Source: CAVSRC01 sp963781775
GTDB lineage: Bacteria; Pseudomonadota; Alphaproteobacteria; Rhizobiales; Kaistiaceae
Length of the DNA stretch: 64,000 nt
Assembly: GCA_963781775.1 (NCBI GenBank)
Contig: CAWAHE010000030.1
Location: 62,001 to 126,000, forward strand
Direction of reading: 5' to 3'
Program-made: the position numbers and the translations under genes
Notes under the pieces: model-generated
The model's input: only the letters and a program-made list of their open reading frames with translations
Databases searched by the model: none
What the model was told of the DNA's origin: nothing
Shown here: positions 8,804-17,466 of the stretch, in pieces
Position numbering within the stretch: position 1 is the first letter of the stretch
Layout of the letters: each line of letters begins with the position of its first letter

Positions 8804-9364
8804 TCAGTCCCCGGCGCGCGAGCGACGCAGGCGCACATAGAGCGCGCCGGCGCCGCCATGCGAACGCCCGGCTTCGTCGAACCCGACAACGATCGGCCTG
8901 AGTTCGGTTGAAGCGAGCCAGATCGGTACGGCCCGGCGCAACACGCCACGCTCGTCCAGGCCGCCCGTCCGCCCCTTACCGGTGATGACCAGCACCAGCC
9001 GCGCGCCCGAGGATTGGGCGCCGCGCAGAAATCCGACCAGTTGGGCGTGCGCGGCCGCCTGGGTCATGCCGTGCAGGTCGATGCGCGCATCGATGGACAG
9101 GGCACCCCGGTTGAGGCGGCTCATGGTCCGCCGGTCGATCGGGCTGAGGGCCGGCGGACGCCCCGGTGCGGGCTTGGTGGTTGCCGTCACGGGTTGATGC
9201 GCGACGGCGTGTTTCTTCGGCGGGGCCTTCTTTGGGGCAGGCTCCGGTTCTTCTTCAGGCGTTACCGGAACCTTGGGCAGCGGTCTGAGCGGCGACACCG
9301 AGCGCTTGACGTGCTCCCACAGGGCCCGGTCCTCCGGCGGCGTCGGCTTGCGCCCGCGGCTCAC
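8804..9364 (-). CDS. Smr domain protein
   Basis: A 186-residue protein with a C-terminal Smr (small MutS-related) domain. The domain carries DLHGMTQAAAHAQLVGFL and LVITGKGRTGG, the conserved DLHG and TGKG motifs associated with nuclease activity in the family. The N-terminal ~70 residues are charged and rich in Pro/Lys/Ala and probably disordered. It starts with a GTG that overlaps the mltA stop (GTGA). Its place after mltA and the Tim44-like gene is usual in Rhizobiales. Its substrate cannot be read from the sequence. Confidence 0.92.
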   Translation of the reverse strand: MSRGRKPTPPEDRALWEHVKRSVSPLRPLPKVPVTPEEEPEPAPKKAPPKKHAVAHQPVTATTKPAPGRPPALSPIDRRTMSRLNRGALSIDARIDLHGMTQAAAHAQLVGFLRGAQSSGARLVLVITGKGRTGGLDERGVLRRAVPIWLASTELRPIVVGFDEAGRSHGGAGALYVRLRRSRAGD

Positions 9365-10473
9365 GGTTCGTGGCCCGCCGGCACCAGCACGACGAAACGG
9401 CCCTCGCCGCGCATCGTGCCGGCGATCTCGCCGGCCGCGTCGCCCGAGCCAAAGAAAATATCGCCGCGCGCCGGCCCGACGATGGCCGAACCGGTGTCCT
9501 GCGCCACCATCAGCCGGCGCAGCGGCTTGCTGTCAGGCAGCGTCGTCTCGATCCATACCGGCACGTGGAAGCTGTGGAGCAGGCGGTCGACGGCAAGGCT
9601 CCTGCCCGGCGTCAGCGGCACCTTGGCGGCGGCGATCGGGCCGGGATCGTCCTCGGCGACCGGCGTCTCGCGGAAGAAGATGTAGGAGCGGTTGGCGGCC
9701 ATCACCTCAGCCGCCTCGTCCATATGCGCGGCGAGCCAGGCGCGGATCGTCTGCATGGTCGCGGTGCCGGGCGCCAGAGCACCGCGCTCAATGAGCACGC
9801 GCCCGATCGGCGTATAGGCGTGGCCGGTCTTGGCCGCGTAGGTGAGCCGGATAACGCGTCCGTCGGTGAGCCTTATGCGGGCCGCGCCTTGTATATGCAC
9901 GAAGAAGGCATCGACCGGGTCGGCGAGCCAGACCAGTTCCAGCCCGCGCCCCTCGAGCGCGCCGGCGGCGATTGCCGCGCGGTCGGCATATTCGCTGAGG
10001 CCGTCCGCGGTGTTGCGGGCGAAGCGCATGGCGGGGTCGATGCCGGGTGGCGGGTTCGTCTGGTCGAATTCGACGAGGTCGTCCGGCACGGCGTGAAGCG
10101 GCACCGTGAACGCCGCCGTACGGGTCAGCGACCCCGCAACCTCCGGCTCGTAATAGCCGGTGAAGAAGCCGCGTCCGCTGGCCGGCACGACCTCGTGCGG
10201 CCGGAATGCCGTCTCGAAAAAGGCGCGCGCCTCCCGGTCCGACAGCGTGTCGGGAAGCGCGGCGGCGCGCGCCAGCGCTGCCGCAAGCGCCGCGGCGTCG
10301 ATGCCGATGGCACGTTGTTTCGGCGGATGTTCGTTGAGGACCGCGGCGCTTCGGCGAAACGCGGCGAAGGCGGCCGCATGGTCGTCGCGGCGCCAGCCGG
10401 GCAAGTCGGAGAATGCGAGTGGGAGAAGGCGCCCCGGAGGGTCTGCGCTGCCGGCGTCTGTCGTATCGCCCAT
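9361..10473 (-). CDS. mltA: Membrane-bound lytic murein transglycosylase A
   Basis: Cleaves the glycan strands of peptidoglycan to 1,6-anhydromuropeptides. The 370-residue protein has the MltA domain (FFTGYYEPEVAGS onward) and a C-terminal 3D domain with AQDTGSAIVGPARGDIFFG, which carries the catalytic Asp. No Sec signal peptide or lipobox is visible at the N-terminus (MGDTTDAGSADPPGR), and no in-frame upstream start adds one, so export must be by another route or the signal is atypical. It is coupled to smr and lies 32 bp after the Tim44-like gene. Confidence 0.93.
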   Translation of the reverse strand: MGDTTDAGSADPPGRLLPLAFSDLPGWRRDDHAAAFAAFRRSAAVLNEHPPKQRAIGIDAAALAAALARAAALPDTLSDREARAFFETAFRPHEVVPASGRGFFTGYYEPEVAGSLTRTAAFTVPLHAVPDDLVEFDQTNPPPGIDPAMRFARNTADGLSEYADRAAIAAGALEGRGLELVWLADPVDAFFVHIQGAARIRLTDGRVIRLTYAAKTGHAYTPIGRVLIERGALAPGTATMQTIRAWLAAHMDEAAEVMAANRSYIFFRETPVAEDDPGPIAAAKVPLTPGRSLAVDRLLHSFHVPVWIETTLPDSKPLRRLMVAQDTGSAIVGPARGDIFFGSGDAAGEIAGTMRGEGRFVVLVPAGHEP

Positions 10474-10505
10474 CTGAGCGCGCGCGCCCCGCGTCGCCTG
10501 GCCGC

Positions 10506-11219
10506 CTACTCGACCGATTCCGTCGCCACCAGCTTCCAGTTCGGATCGCGCGAGGTCGCGTCGCGCTCGAATGTCCAGATGTCGGTCACGTCGCCGACAT
10601 GCGCCGGATCGCCATCGACGACCTTGCCGCTCTTGTCGCGCGTCGCCGAAACCAGCTTCGACAGAAAGCGCACGGTCACCTGCACCGTTGAAGCCTTGAC
10701 GCCGGCATTGGTGATTTCGGCCTTGTCGATGCCGACGAACTTGAACTCGATGGTCTCGCCACGCCCCTCGCGCTCGGTGATGGCAGTGACGAAGCCGTCA
10801 TAGACCTCGCGGCTGAGCAGCTGCTTCAGCGTCTTGCGGTCGCCGTCGGCGAAGGCGGTCACCACCATCTCGTAGGCGCCCTTGGCACCGGACAGGAAGC
10901 CGTCGGGGTCGAACGAGCGGTCGGCCGCGGTTACTGTTTTCAGCGCCTCGTGCAGGCTGGTTCCGGCCGGCGCGATGGTCTTGATGCGCTCGTCGGTGCC
11001 AGCGACATCGGGCCCGGTGATCTCGGGGGGCGCTCGCCGCGAGGTCAGGTCGACGATCTTGTCGCCGGGCCGGGCCTGGGGCGCCGGACGGCGCGAATAG
11101 GGGTCGAATGGCGGCCGCTCGTTGCCGGTTCGCCGGCCCAGGACATTGCGCAGCCGCAGGAACACGACGACTGCGACGACAAGGAAGATGATTGTAGTGA
11201 TGTCCATGAAGCTGTTCAT
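10506..11219 (-). CDS. Tim44/TimA-like protein
   Basis: A 237-residue protein of the bacterial Tim44-like family. It has an N-terminal membrane helix (MDITTIIFLVVAVVVFL), a conserved basic linker with RNVLGRRTGNERPPFDPYS, and a Tim44 C-terminal domain from about residue 90 to the end (FLSGAKGAYEMVV). The start MNSFMDITT was chosen because the longer open frame adds sequence unlike the family. Bacterial TimA is inner-membrane associated; a role in membrane protein complexes has been proposed. It is divergent from secB across a 180-bp shared promoter region. Confidence 0.9.
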   Translation of the reverse strand: MNSFMDITTIIFLVVAVVVFLRLRNVLGRRTGNERPPFDPYSRRPAPQARPGDKIVDLTSRRAPPEITGPDVAGTDERIKTIAPAGTSLHEALKTVTAADRSFDPDGFLSGAKGAYEMVVTAFADGDRKTLKQLLSREVYDGFVTAITEREGRGETIEFKFVGIDKAEITNAGVKASTVQVTVRFLSKLVSATRDKSGKVVDGDPAHVGDVTDIWTFERDATSRDPNWKLVATESVE

Positions 11220-11399
11220 GTTTTCGCGGCGTCTCGACCCTGGACGCGGGTCACTTTGCACGAAATCCGGAGTGAAAGCGATCTCAACAATGTAGGTAAC
11301 CCTGCCGCCCGTTGCGAGTCGGGTCCGCGCTTGTAAGACCCGCGCCCCCATGTTAGCCCACCCGCGGCTCGGGAAGGGGCGGTAACGCAGGAGTATTTG

Positions 11400-11906
11400 A
11401 TGGCCGACGACGTCAGCAATGGTCAACAGGCGCCGAGCGGCGGGACGCCGACCGTGGGGGTCGTGGCCCAGTATCTGAAGGATTTTTCCTTCGAGAATCC
11501 GGCCGCTCCCGAGAGCCTGCGCGGACGCGCCAAGGCGCCGGACATCAACGTCCAGGTCGGCGTCCAGCCGCGCCAGCACGGCGACAGCGGTGGCGTCGAG
11601 ATCGAGCTGCGGGTCGATGTCCGCGCGACGGATGGCGAGGAAGTGATTTTCGCCATCGAGCTGGTTTATGCCGGCCTTTTCCGCCTGACCAATGCCACCC
11701 AGGAGAACCTGGAGCCGCTCATGATGATCGAGTGTCCGCGCCTGTTGTTCCCCTTCGCCCGCCAGATCATCGCCGATGCCAGCCGCAATGGAGGTTTCCC
11801 GCCGCTGCTCCTCGATCCGATCGATTTCGTTGGCCTCTACCGCCAGCGCATGGCGGGTAACACGGCCGGGATCACGACCGGCCGCGCGGCGCCCACGAAC
11901 GGCTAG
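11400..11906 (+). CDS. secB: Protein-export chaperone SecB
   Basis: Tetrameric chaperone that keeps precursors unfolded and delivers them to SecA. The 168-residue protein has VVAQYLKDFSFENPAAP at the N-terminus and the conserved VYAGLFRLTN and CPRLLFPFARQIIAD. The ATG has a good ribosome binding site (AGGAG, 6 bases upstream); a TTG one codon earlier is less likely. It is divergently placed from the Tim44-like gene. The fxsA gene that often separates the two in rhizobia is absent here. Confidence 0.97.
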   Translation: MADDVSNGQQAPSGGTPTVGVVAQYLKDFSFENPAAPESLRGRAKAPDINVQVGVQPRQHGDSGGVEIELRVDVRATDGEEVIFAIELVYAGLFRLTNATQENLEPLMMIECPRLLFPFARQIIADASRNGGFPPLLLDPIDFVGLYRQRMAGNTAGITTGRAAPTNG

Positions 11907-11924
11907 CGCCGGTCGACTTCCGCC

Positions 11925-12926
11925 TCAGATCGTAAATCCGGCCGCGCGCGCCAGGTCGCGGAGCGACGTGGCCGGCCGCGGCCCGATGTGGCCGATGACC
12001 TCCGATGCCGCCAGCGTGCCCAGCCGGCCGGCGTCGGCGAGCGCCATGCCGCGGGCGACCCCGAACAAAAACCCGGACGCAAACAGATCGCCCGCGCCGG
12101 TGAGGTCCGCCAGCGTCTCGACCGGCGTCGCCGGCGCGCGGACGATCGCGTCGGCCGTCACCACCAGCGCACCTTCGGCGCCGATGGTGACCGCCGCCAG
12201 CGCGCAGTCGGTGCGCAGTGCCGCGACGGCGGTGTCGACGTCGGCTGTCTCGTAGAGCGAGCGCAGTTCCGAGTCGTTGGCGAGCAGGATGTCGACCGTC
12301 TTCGAGCGGATCAGGTCGAGGAACTCCGCCCGGTAGCGGTCGACGCAAAACGCGTCGGAAAGCGTCAGCGACACCTTGCGGCCGGCGGCGTGGGCGATCT
12401 CGGCGGCGCGCCGGAACGCTTTCTTGGCTTCCGGCGGATCCCACAGATAGCCTTCGAGATAAGTGATCGCCGCCCGGCCGACGACCTGCGGGTCGATGTC
12501 GTCGGGCCCCAGCGCCTGGCACGCGCCGAGATAGGTGTTCATCGTGCGCTCGCCGTCGGGCGTGATCAGGATCATGGAGCGGGCCGTCGGCGCGCCATCG
12601 GCCAGCGGCGGCGTCTCGAAATGGACGCCGGTAGCGTGCATGTCGTGGCGATAGATGACGCCGAACGCGTCGTCGGCGACCTTGCCGATGAAGGCGGCGC
12701 GCCCGCCGAGCGAGGCGACGCCGGCGGTGGTGTTGCCGGCCGACCCGCCCGAGGCTTCGATCGCCGGACCCATGTGCTGGTAGAGCGTATCGGCGCGTTC
12801 CGTATCGATCAGGTGCATGGAGCCCTTCGACAGGCCCTCCTTGACCAGGAAGTCGTCCTCGGTGCTGGCGAGAATGTCGACGATCGCGTTGCCGATGCCG
12901 AGCACGTCGAAGTCGGGTTGTGCCAT
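11925..12926 (-). CDS. PfkB-family sugar/adenosine kinase
   Basis: A 333-residue ribokinase-fold kinase. It has GIGNAIVDI at the N-terminus, SGGSAGNTTAGVASLGG for the substrate site, and DLTGAGDLFASGFLFG with the anion-hole GAGD and catalytic Asp near residue 280. Proteins of this size and N-terminus in alphaproteobacteria are often named adenosine kinase, but substrate cannot be assigned from sequence. It is convergent with secB (18-bp gap) and follows nth after 74 bp on the same strand. Confidence 0.92.
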   Translation of the reverse strand: MAQPDFDVLGIGNAIVDILASTEDDFLVKEGLSKGSMHLIDTERADTLYQHMGPAIEASGGSAGNTTAGVASLGGRAAFIGKVADDAFGVIYRHDMHATGVHFETPPLADGAPTARSMILITPDGERTMNTYLGACQALGPDDIDPQVVGRAAITYLEGYLWDPPEAKKAFRRAAEIAHAAGRKVSLTLSDAFCVDRYRAEFLDLIRSKTVDILLANDSELRSLYETADVDTAVAALRTDCALAAVTIGAEGALVVTADAIVRAPATPVETLADLTGAGDLFASGFLFGVARGMALADAGRLGTLAASEVIGHIGPRPATSLRDLARAAGFTI

Positions 12927-13000
12927 GAAGCCTGCGGATTTTCTGGGAAACGGGCGCGGCGACTATAGCCAGCGGGAAGTGTCGTGCAACCGCCGGGCCT

Positions 13001-13699
13001 TCAGACGGTTTTGGCCGGATAGCGGCAGAGATCGGCGATGAGGCAATGCGGGCATTCGGGCTTGCGCGCCTTGCACACGTAGCGTCCATGCAGGATCAGC
13101 CAGTGATGCGCGTGCGCCTTGAACTGGTCGGGGACGCGTTTCTCCAGTGCCAGTTCGACGGCCAGGGGATCGCGTCCGGGCGCGATGCCGGTGCGGTTGC
13201 TGACGCGGAAGATGTGCGTGTCGACCGCCATGGTCGGCTGGCCGAAGGCGACGTTGAGAACCACGTTGGCGGTCTTGCGGCCGACGCCGGGCAGCGTCTC
13301 CAGCGCCTCGCGCGTGCGCGGCACCTCGCCGCCAAAGTCGGCGATGAGCTTGCGGGACAGCGCGACGACGTTGTGCGCCTTGGTGCGGAAGAGACCGATG
13401 GTGCGGATGAGGTCCGTCACCTTGGCCTCGCCAAGGGCCACCATCTTGGCCGGTGTGTCGGCGCGGGCGAACAGGGCGGGCGTCGCCTTGTTGACGCCGG
13501 CGTCGGTCGCCTGCGCCGACAGCACCACCGCGATCAGCAGTGTGTACGGGCTCGAATAGTGCAACTCGCTCTTCGGGTCTGGCTCGGCCTTGGCGAAACG
13601 GCGGAAGATCTCCGCGATCTCGGCTGGGGAAAGACGTCCCCCCGTCGCGGCTTTGCGCTTCACGGGCGCACGTCGCGCCGGGCTTGTCGCCGCCTTCAT
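13001..13699 (-). CDS. nth: Endonuclease III
   Basis: Bifunctional DNA glycosylase and AP lyase for oxidised pyrimidines in base excision repair. The 232-residue protein has the helix–hairpin–helix LPGVGRKTANVVLNVAFG with the catalytic Lys, then VDTHIFRVSNR with the catalytic Asp. The C-terminus carries the 4Fe-4S loop as Cys-X6-Cys-X2-Cys-X5-Cys (CKARKPECPHCLIADLC). The first ~22 residues are basic and not conserved. Confidence 0.97.
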   Translation of the reverse strand: MKAATSPARRAPVKRKAATGGRLSPAEIAEIFRRFAKAEPDPKSELHYSSPYTLLIAVVLSAQATDAGVNKATPALFARADTPAKMVALGEAKVTDLIRTIGLFRTKAHNVVALSRKLIADFGGEVPRTREALETLPGVGRKTANVVLNVAFGQPTMAVDTHIFRVSNRTGIAPGRDPLAVELALEKRVPDQFKAHAHHWLILHGRYVCKARKPECPHCLIADLCRYPAKTV

Positions 13700-13791
13700 C
13701 CGACGGTTCCCGTCGCTTCGATCCGCTCCAACCCGCTGCGACCATCCGTACGCATTGCCCGCCTCGCGACTTTCCCGAAGGCCCCTCTATA

Positions 13792-14304
13792 ATGTCCGCC
13801 ATGGTCGCCGCCAATGATGCCGATACGCCCGGAGAACCGCTGGTCTTCTCAGCGGTGCTGCGGCCGTACCGATCGTTGAGCCCACGCGGCTTCGGCCTGC
13901 TGATGGCCGCCATCGCGCTCTGCTCGTTCGCCGTCGGGCTCGCCTTCTGGCTGATGGGCGCCTGGCCGGTGGTCGGCTTCTGCGGCCTCGACGTGCTCCT
14001 GATCCAGATCGCCTTCCGCCTGAACTATCGCTCGGCGCGGGCGGCCGAAGAGATCAGCCTCACGCGCGAGCGGCTGTCGGTGACCAAGATCTCGCCGCGC
14101 GGCGTGGCGACGGAGACCGGCTTCAACCCCTATTGGGCGCGGCTGGAGATTGACCGTCATCCGGAGGTCGGCGTGACGGCGCTCCGCATCGCCTCGCATG
14201 GCGCCCGCCTGGTTATCGGCGCCTTCCTGCCGCCCTCCGAGCGCGAGAGTTTCGCCGCCGCCTTTTCGGCGGCCCTGGCGAAGGTACGCGGCCCCGGCGC
14301 CTGA
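13792..14304 (+). CDS. DUF2244 integral membrane protein
   Basis: A 170-residue protein of the DUF2244 family, function unknown. Residues ~20–30 hold FSAVLRPYRSLSPRGF, followed by two membrane helices at about residues 33–55 and 58–75. A cytoplasmic part follows with EEISLTRERLSVTKISPRG and FNPYWARLEI, both typical of the family. The ATG giving MSAMVAAND was chosen; the frame is open further upstream across the nth promoter region. It is divergent from nth. Confidence 0.87.
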   Translation: MSAMVAANDADTPGEPLVFSAVLRPYRSLSPRGFGLLMAAIALCSFAVGLAFWLMGAWPVVGFCGLDVLLIQIAFRLNYRSARAAEEISLTRERLSVTKISPRGVATETGFNPYWARLEIDRHPEVGVTALRIASHGARLVIGAFLPPSERESFAAAFSAALAKVRGPGA

Positions 14305-14381
14305 TCGGGGCATGCAAGAATCGGGTGGGAAGGACCACCCGCGGCGACTACATCCCGGCTATTCTTCTGGAGGAACCCGCG

Positions 14382-15290
14382 ATGGACCTTGCCACCATGA
14401 CCGCACATCCGGCCGCCCATGCCCGCCCACGCCCGGTCGAAGCCCGCGTGCCCGACTACGAAATCGTTCGCCGCGCCATCGAGTTCATATCGCGGCGCTG
14501 GCGCGAGCAGCCGTCGCTGGAGCGCATCGCCGGCCATGTCGGCCTGAAGCCGCTCGCCTTGCAGCGCCTGTTCACGCGCTGGGCGGGCCTCTCGCCGAAG
14601 GGCTTCGTGCAGGCGCTGACCCTCGATCATGCCCGCTCGCTGCTGGCCGATTCAGCTTCGGTTCTCGACGCGACCTATGAGGTCGGCCTGTCGGGCCCCG
14701 GCCGGCTGCACGATCTGTTCGTGACGCACGAGGCCATGACACCCGGCGCCTACAAGGCGCGCGGCGAGGGCATCGAAATGCGCTACGGCTTCCATGCCTC
14801 GCCCTTCGGCAACGCGCTGGTCATGACCACCGAGCACGGCCTCGCCGGTATCGCCTTCGCCGATCCCGGCGGCGAGGCGGCGGCGCTCGCTGACATGAAG
14901 AGCCGTTGGCCGCGCGCCACCTATGTGGAAGATCGCGTCGGCACCGAAGGCACCGCCCGCCGCATCTTCGATCCGGCGACCTGGCGGCCCGACCGGCCGC
15001 TGCGGATCGTCATGATCGGCAGCGACTTCGAACTGAGTGTCTGGGAGACGCTGCTCAAGCTGCCGCTCGGCGCCGCCACCACCTATTCCGACATCGCCGC
15101 CCATATCGGCCGGCCGAGCGCGGCACGCGCCGTCGGCACGGCCGTCGGCCGCAACCCGATCTCCTTCGTCATCCCGTGCCACCGCGTGCTCGGCAAGGGT
15201 GGCGGCCTGTGCGGCTACCATTGGGGGCTGACCCGGAAGAAGGCGATCCTCGGCTGGGAGGCGGGCGTCGCCGGTCAGGCAGAGGCCTAA
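14382..15290 (+). CDS. Ada-like AraC HTH + O6-methylguanine-DNA methyltransferase
   Basis: A 302-residue fusion. Residues ~25–125 form an AraC-type DNA-binding domain (DYEIVRRAIEFISRRWREQP, LERIAGHVGLKPLALQRLF). Residues ~130–300 form the alkyltransferase domain with the active-site IPCHRVLG. The N-terminal Ada zinc domain, whose Cys is methylated by phosphotriesters in E. coli, is missing. The protein may therefore repair O6-alkylguanine and regulate genes without methylphosphotriester sensing. TGGAGG lies 10–16 bases before the ATG. The gene precedes the MarR–GNAT gene in the same direction. Confidence 0.93.
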   Translation: MDLATMTAHPAAHARPRPVEARVPDYEIVRRAIEFISRRWREQPSLERIAGHVGLKPLALQRLFTRWAGLSPKGFVQALTLDHARSLLADSASVLDATYEVGLSGPGRLHDLFVTHEAMTPGAYKARGEGIEMRYGFHASPFGNALVMTTEHGLAGIAFADPGGEAAALADMKSRWPRATYVEDRVGTEGTARRIFDPATWRPDRPLRIVMIGSDFELSVWETLLKLPLGAATTYSDIAAHIGRPSAARAVGTAVGRNPISFVIPCHRVLGKGGGLCGYHWGLTRKKAILGWEAGVAGQAEA

Positions 15291-15297
15291 AATATAG

Positions 15298-15331
15298 TTG
15301 CCATAGTCAACGAAAATGTTGACTATGGCAA
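15298..15331. promoter_or_regulatory. Double-palindrome operator over the MarR–GNAT promoter
   Basis: A perfect inverted repeat with 14-bp arms (TTGCCATAGTCAAC / GTTGACTATGGCAA) and a 6-bp spacer. Each arm is itself a near-palindrome of the MarR type (TTGnC-3-GnCAA), so two dimers could bind. The arms overlap a possible promoter, TTGCCA at 15298–15303 and GACTAT at 15321–15326 with 17 bp between. It ends 3 bp before the start codon of the MarR–GNAT gene. The simplest reading is autoregulation; a weak terminator function for the upstream gene is possible but there is no T-run. Confidence 0.75.
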
Positions 15332-15334
15332 TCA

Positions 15335-16261
15335 ATGCAGCCCGTTGCGACCCCGACCATCGACGCCATCCGGCGATTCAACCGCTTCTACACGCGGCGG
15401 ATCGGCGTACTCGACGAGCATCTGGCCGGTAGCCGGTTTTCGCTGGCGGAAGCCCGGCTTCTCTACGAACTCGTCCACCGCGAGGGCGCGGCCGCGGCCG
15501 ACCTTGCACGCGATCTCGGCCTCGATCCGGGCTATCTGAGCCGCGTGCTGCGCGGCCTCGAGACCGCCGGGCTGGTGAGCCGCGAACCATCGCCGAGCGA
15601 CGGTCGCCGCGCCACGATCGCGCTCACCGCGGCCGGGCGGGAGGCCTTCGGGCCGCTCGAGCGTCAGTCGCGGGATGCGGTGGCGGCGATGCTGGCGCCG
15701 CTCGGCATGCACGATCGCACGCGGCTTCTGACTGCCATGACCACCGTCGAAGCGCTCCTTGCCGACGCGCCGCGCGCCCCGCCGTCGATTGTTCTCCGTC
15801 GCCATCGGACCGGCGACACCGGCTGGATCGCGCACCGGCAGGGCAAGCTCTACGCCGAGGAATATGGCTGGGACGAAACCTACGAGGCGCTGGTTGCCGA
15901 AATTCTCGCCGGCTTCGTCAGGAATTTCGACGAGGCGCGCGAGCGCGCCTGGATCGCCGAGACGGATGGCGCCGTGGTCGGGTCGGTGTTTGTCGTCAGG
16001 CAGGACGACGCGGTCGCCAAGCTGCGTCTTCTCTATGTCGAGCCGGCCGCGCGCGGTCTCGGTCTTGGTGCGCGGCTTGTCGATGAATGCATCGCCTTCG
16101 CCCGCGAGAAGGGCTACCGGACGCTGACGCTGTGGACCAACGACATCCTCGTCGCCGCGCGCCGCATTTACGAGGCAGCCGGCTTCCGCCTCGTTGCGCA
16201 GGACCGCCACCACAGCTTCGGCAAGGATCTCATCGGCCAGACCTGGGAACTGACGCTCTAG
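15335..16261 (+). CDS. MarR regulator fused to GNAT acetyltransferase
   Basis: A 308-residue two-domain protein. Residues 1–145 are a MarR winged-helix domain (RFSLAEARLLYELV, DPGYLSRVLRGLETAGLV, RREPSPSDGRR-like wing SPSDGRRATI). Residues ~150–308 are a GNAT acetyltransferase with LLYVEPAARGLGLGARLVDECI as acetyl-CoA-binding motif A. Such fusions are known in bacteria, with unclear substrates. No ribosome binding site precedes the ATG because the operator palindrome occupies that space; the predicted -10 would put the transcript start within about two bases of the ATG, so the mRNA is probably leaderless. Confidence 0.92.
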   Translation: MQPVATPTIDAIRRFNRFYTRRIGVLDEHLAGSRFSLAEARLLYELVHREGAAAADLARDLGLDPGYLSRVLRGLETAGLVSREPSPSDGRRATIALTAAGREAFGPLERQSRDAVAAMLAPLGMHDRTRLLTAMTTVEALLADAPRAPPSIVLRRHRTGDTGWIAHRQGKLYAEEYGWDETYEALVAEILAGFVRNFDEARERAWIAETDGAVVGSVFVVRQDDAVAKLRLLYVEPAARGLGLGARLVDECIAFAREKGYRTLTLWTNDILVAARRIYEAAGFRLVAQDRHHSFGKDLIGQTWELTL

Positions 16262-16263
16262 CT

Positions 16264-16884
16264 TCAGCCGTCGAGCACGTCCTTGCTGGCGACGGTCGAG
16301 TCGGCGTTCAGCCGGTAGATCACCGGCACGCCTGTGGCGAGTTCGAGCTTCACCACCTCGTCCGGCGTCAGGCCGTCGAGCGCCATGATGAGCGCGCGCA
16401 GCGAATTGCCATGGGCCGAGATCAGAACGCCCTCGCCGCGCATGACGTGCGGCTGAATCTCGTGGATGTAGTACGGCCAGACGCGCGCGCCGGTGTCGCG
16501 CAGCGATTCGCCGCCGGGCGGCGCGGTGGCATAGGAACGCCGCCAGACGTGCACCTGTTCCTCGCCCCATTTCTTGCGCGCGTCATCCTTGTTGAGGCCG
16601 GAGAGGTCGCCGTAGTCGCGCTCGTTCAGCGCCTGATCGCGGGTGATCGGCAGGCCGGTCTGGCCGAGTTCATCGAGCATCAGGTCGAGCGTGCGCTGCG
16701 CGCGCTTGAGCGCCGATGTATAGGTCACGTTGAAGGTCAGTCCCTTCGCCTTCAGCTTGCGCCCGGCGCTCTTCGCCTCGTCGATCCCCTGCGGCGTCAG
16801 GTCAACGTCCCGCCAGCCGGTGAAGAGGTTTTTCAGGTTCCATTCGCTCTGTCCGTGGCGGACGAGGACAAGCAGGCGATCCAT
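16264..16884 (-). CDS. gpmA: 2,3-bisphosphoglycerate-dependent phosphoglycerate mutase
   Basis: Interconverts 3- and 2-phosphoglycerate in glycolysis and gluconeogenesis. The 206-residue protein begins MDRLLVLVRHGQSEWN, with the phospho-acceptor His in RHG; the second His is in ISAHGNSLRAL and the proton donor Glu in LNERDYGDLSG. An ATG four codons upstream exists, but the GGAG sequence lies directly against it, which favours the inner start. It is the last gene of the minus run from dnaK and is convergent with the MarR–GNAT gene (2-bp gap). Confidence 0.96.
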   Translation of the reverse strand: MDRLLVLVRHGQSEWNLKNLFTGWRDVDLTPQGIDEAKSAGRKLKAKGLTFNVTYTSALKRAQRTLDLMLDELGQTGLPITRDQALNERDYGDLSGLNKDDARKKWGEEQVHVWRRSYATAPPGGESLRDTGARVWPYYIHEIQPHVMRGEGVLISAHGNSLRALIMALDGLTPDEVVKLELATGVPVIYRLNADSTVASKDVLDG

Positions 16885-16908
16885 TTCTGATTGCATCTCC
16901 GGATGAAT

Positions 16909-17454
16909 CTAGGCGCCGGATGGCCGGCGCCGGACGAGGAACCGGTTGACGGTCCACGTCAGTAGAAGGACGAGGAGCAGGACGTCGGCAACCATACTCG
17001 CTGCACTCTTGGCGACCGTCCAGCGGCTGGAGACCTCAACCACGTCTGGCGTGAGTTCGTTCGGCCCAAGGTTGAGCATCGTCGCGACCGCGCCGTTCTC
17101 CAGGTAGTCGAATACCGCACCGGGGATCGCGATCAAAGCCAGAACCCATCGCCAACCGCCCCAGCGCGCCGGCGCCAGCAGATAGATTGCAAAGAACAAG
17201 GTCGCGCTCATGAGCGCCGGGTAGAAGAGGTCGAGCCTCTGCTGGATGTCGAGATAGAAGGCTTTGCCGTCCGCGTTCAGAGCCGTCAGGAAGGCTTTGG
17301 CGTCGTCATAGGAATAGCCGGTTGGGCGGATGTCGAAGGGCGTCAGGCCGCCGGCGGCGCGCGATATCACTGGCAGCGACCAGCCGACGATCGCCGCGTA
17401 GAGCGCCACTGCGATAGCGAAGAGAACCCAGAAGGCAATCGAGCGCCCCGCCAT
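16909..17454 (-). CDS. Four-helix membrane protein of unknown function
   Basis: A 181-residue integral membrane protein. Predicted helices lie at about residues 5–28, 76–95, 101–118 and 150–172. Between helix 1 and 2 is a soluble loop with GGLTPFDIRPTGYSYDDAKAFL, which looks conserved in character (RPTGYSYDDA) and may face the periplasm. There is also an acidic DYLENGAV segment after helix 3. It starts 12 bp after dapB and ends 24 bp before gpmA, so it is part of that operon. I do not recognise a functional family. Confidence 0.8.
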   Translation of the reverse strand: MAGRSIAFWVLFAIAVALYAAIVGWSLPVISRAAGGLTPFDIRPTGYSYDDAKAFLTALNADGKAFYLDIQQRLDLFYPALMSATLFFAIYLLAPARWGGWRWVLALIAIPGAVFDYLENGAVATMLNLGPNELTPDVVEVSSRWTVAKSAASMVADVLLLVLLLTWTVNRFLVRRRPSGA

Positions 17455-17466
17455 CGCGATCCCAAC

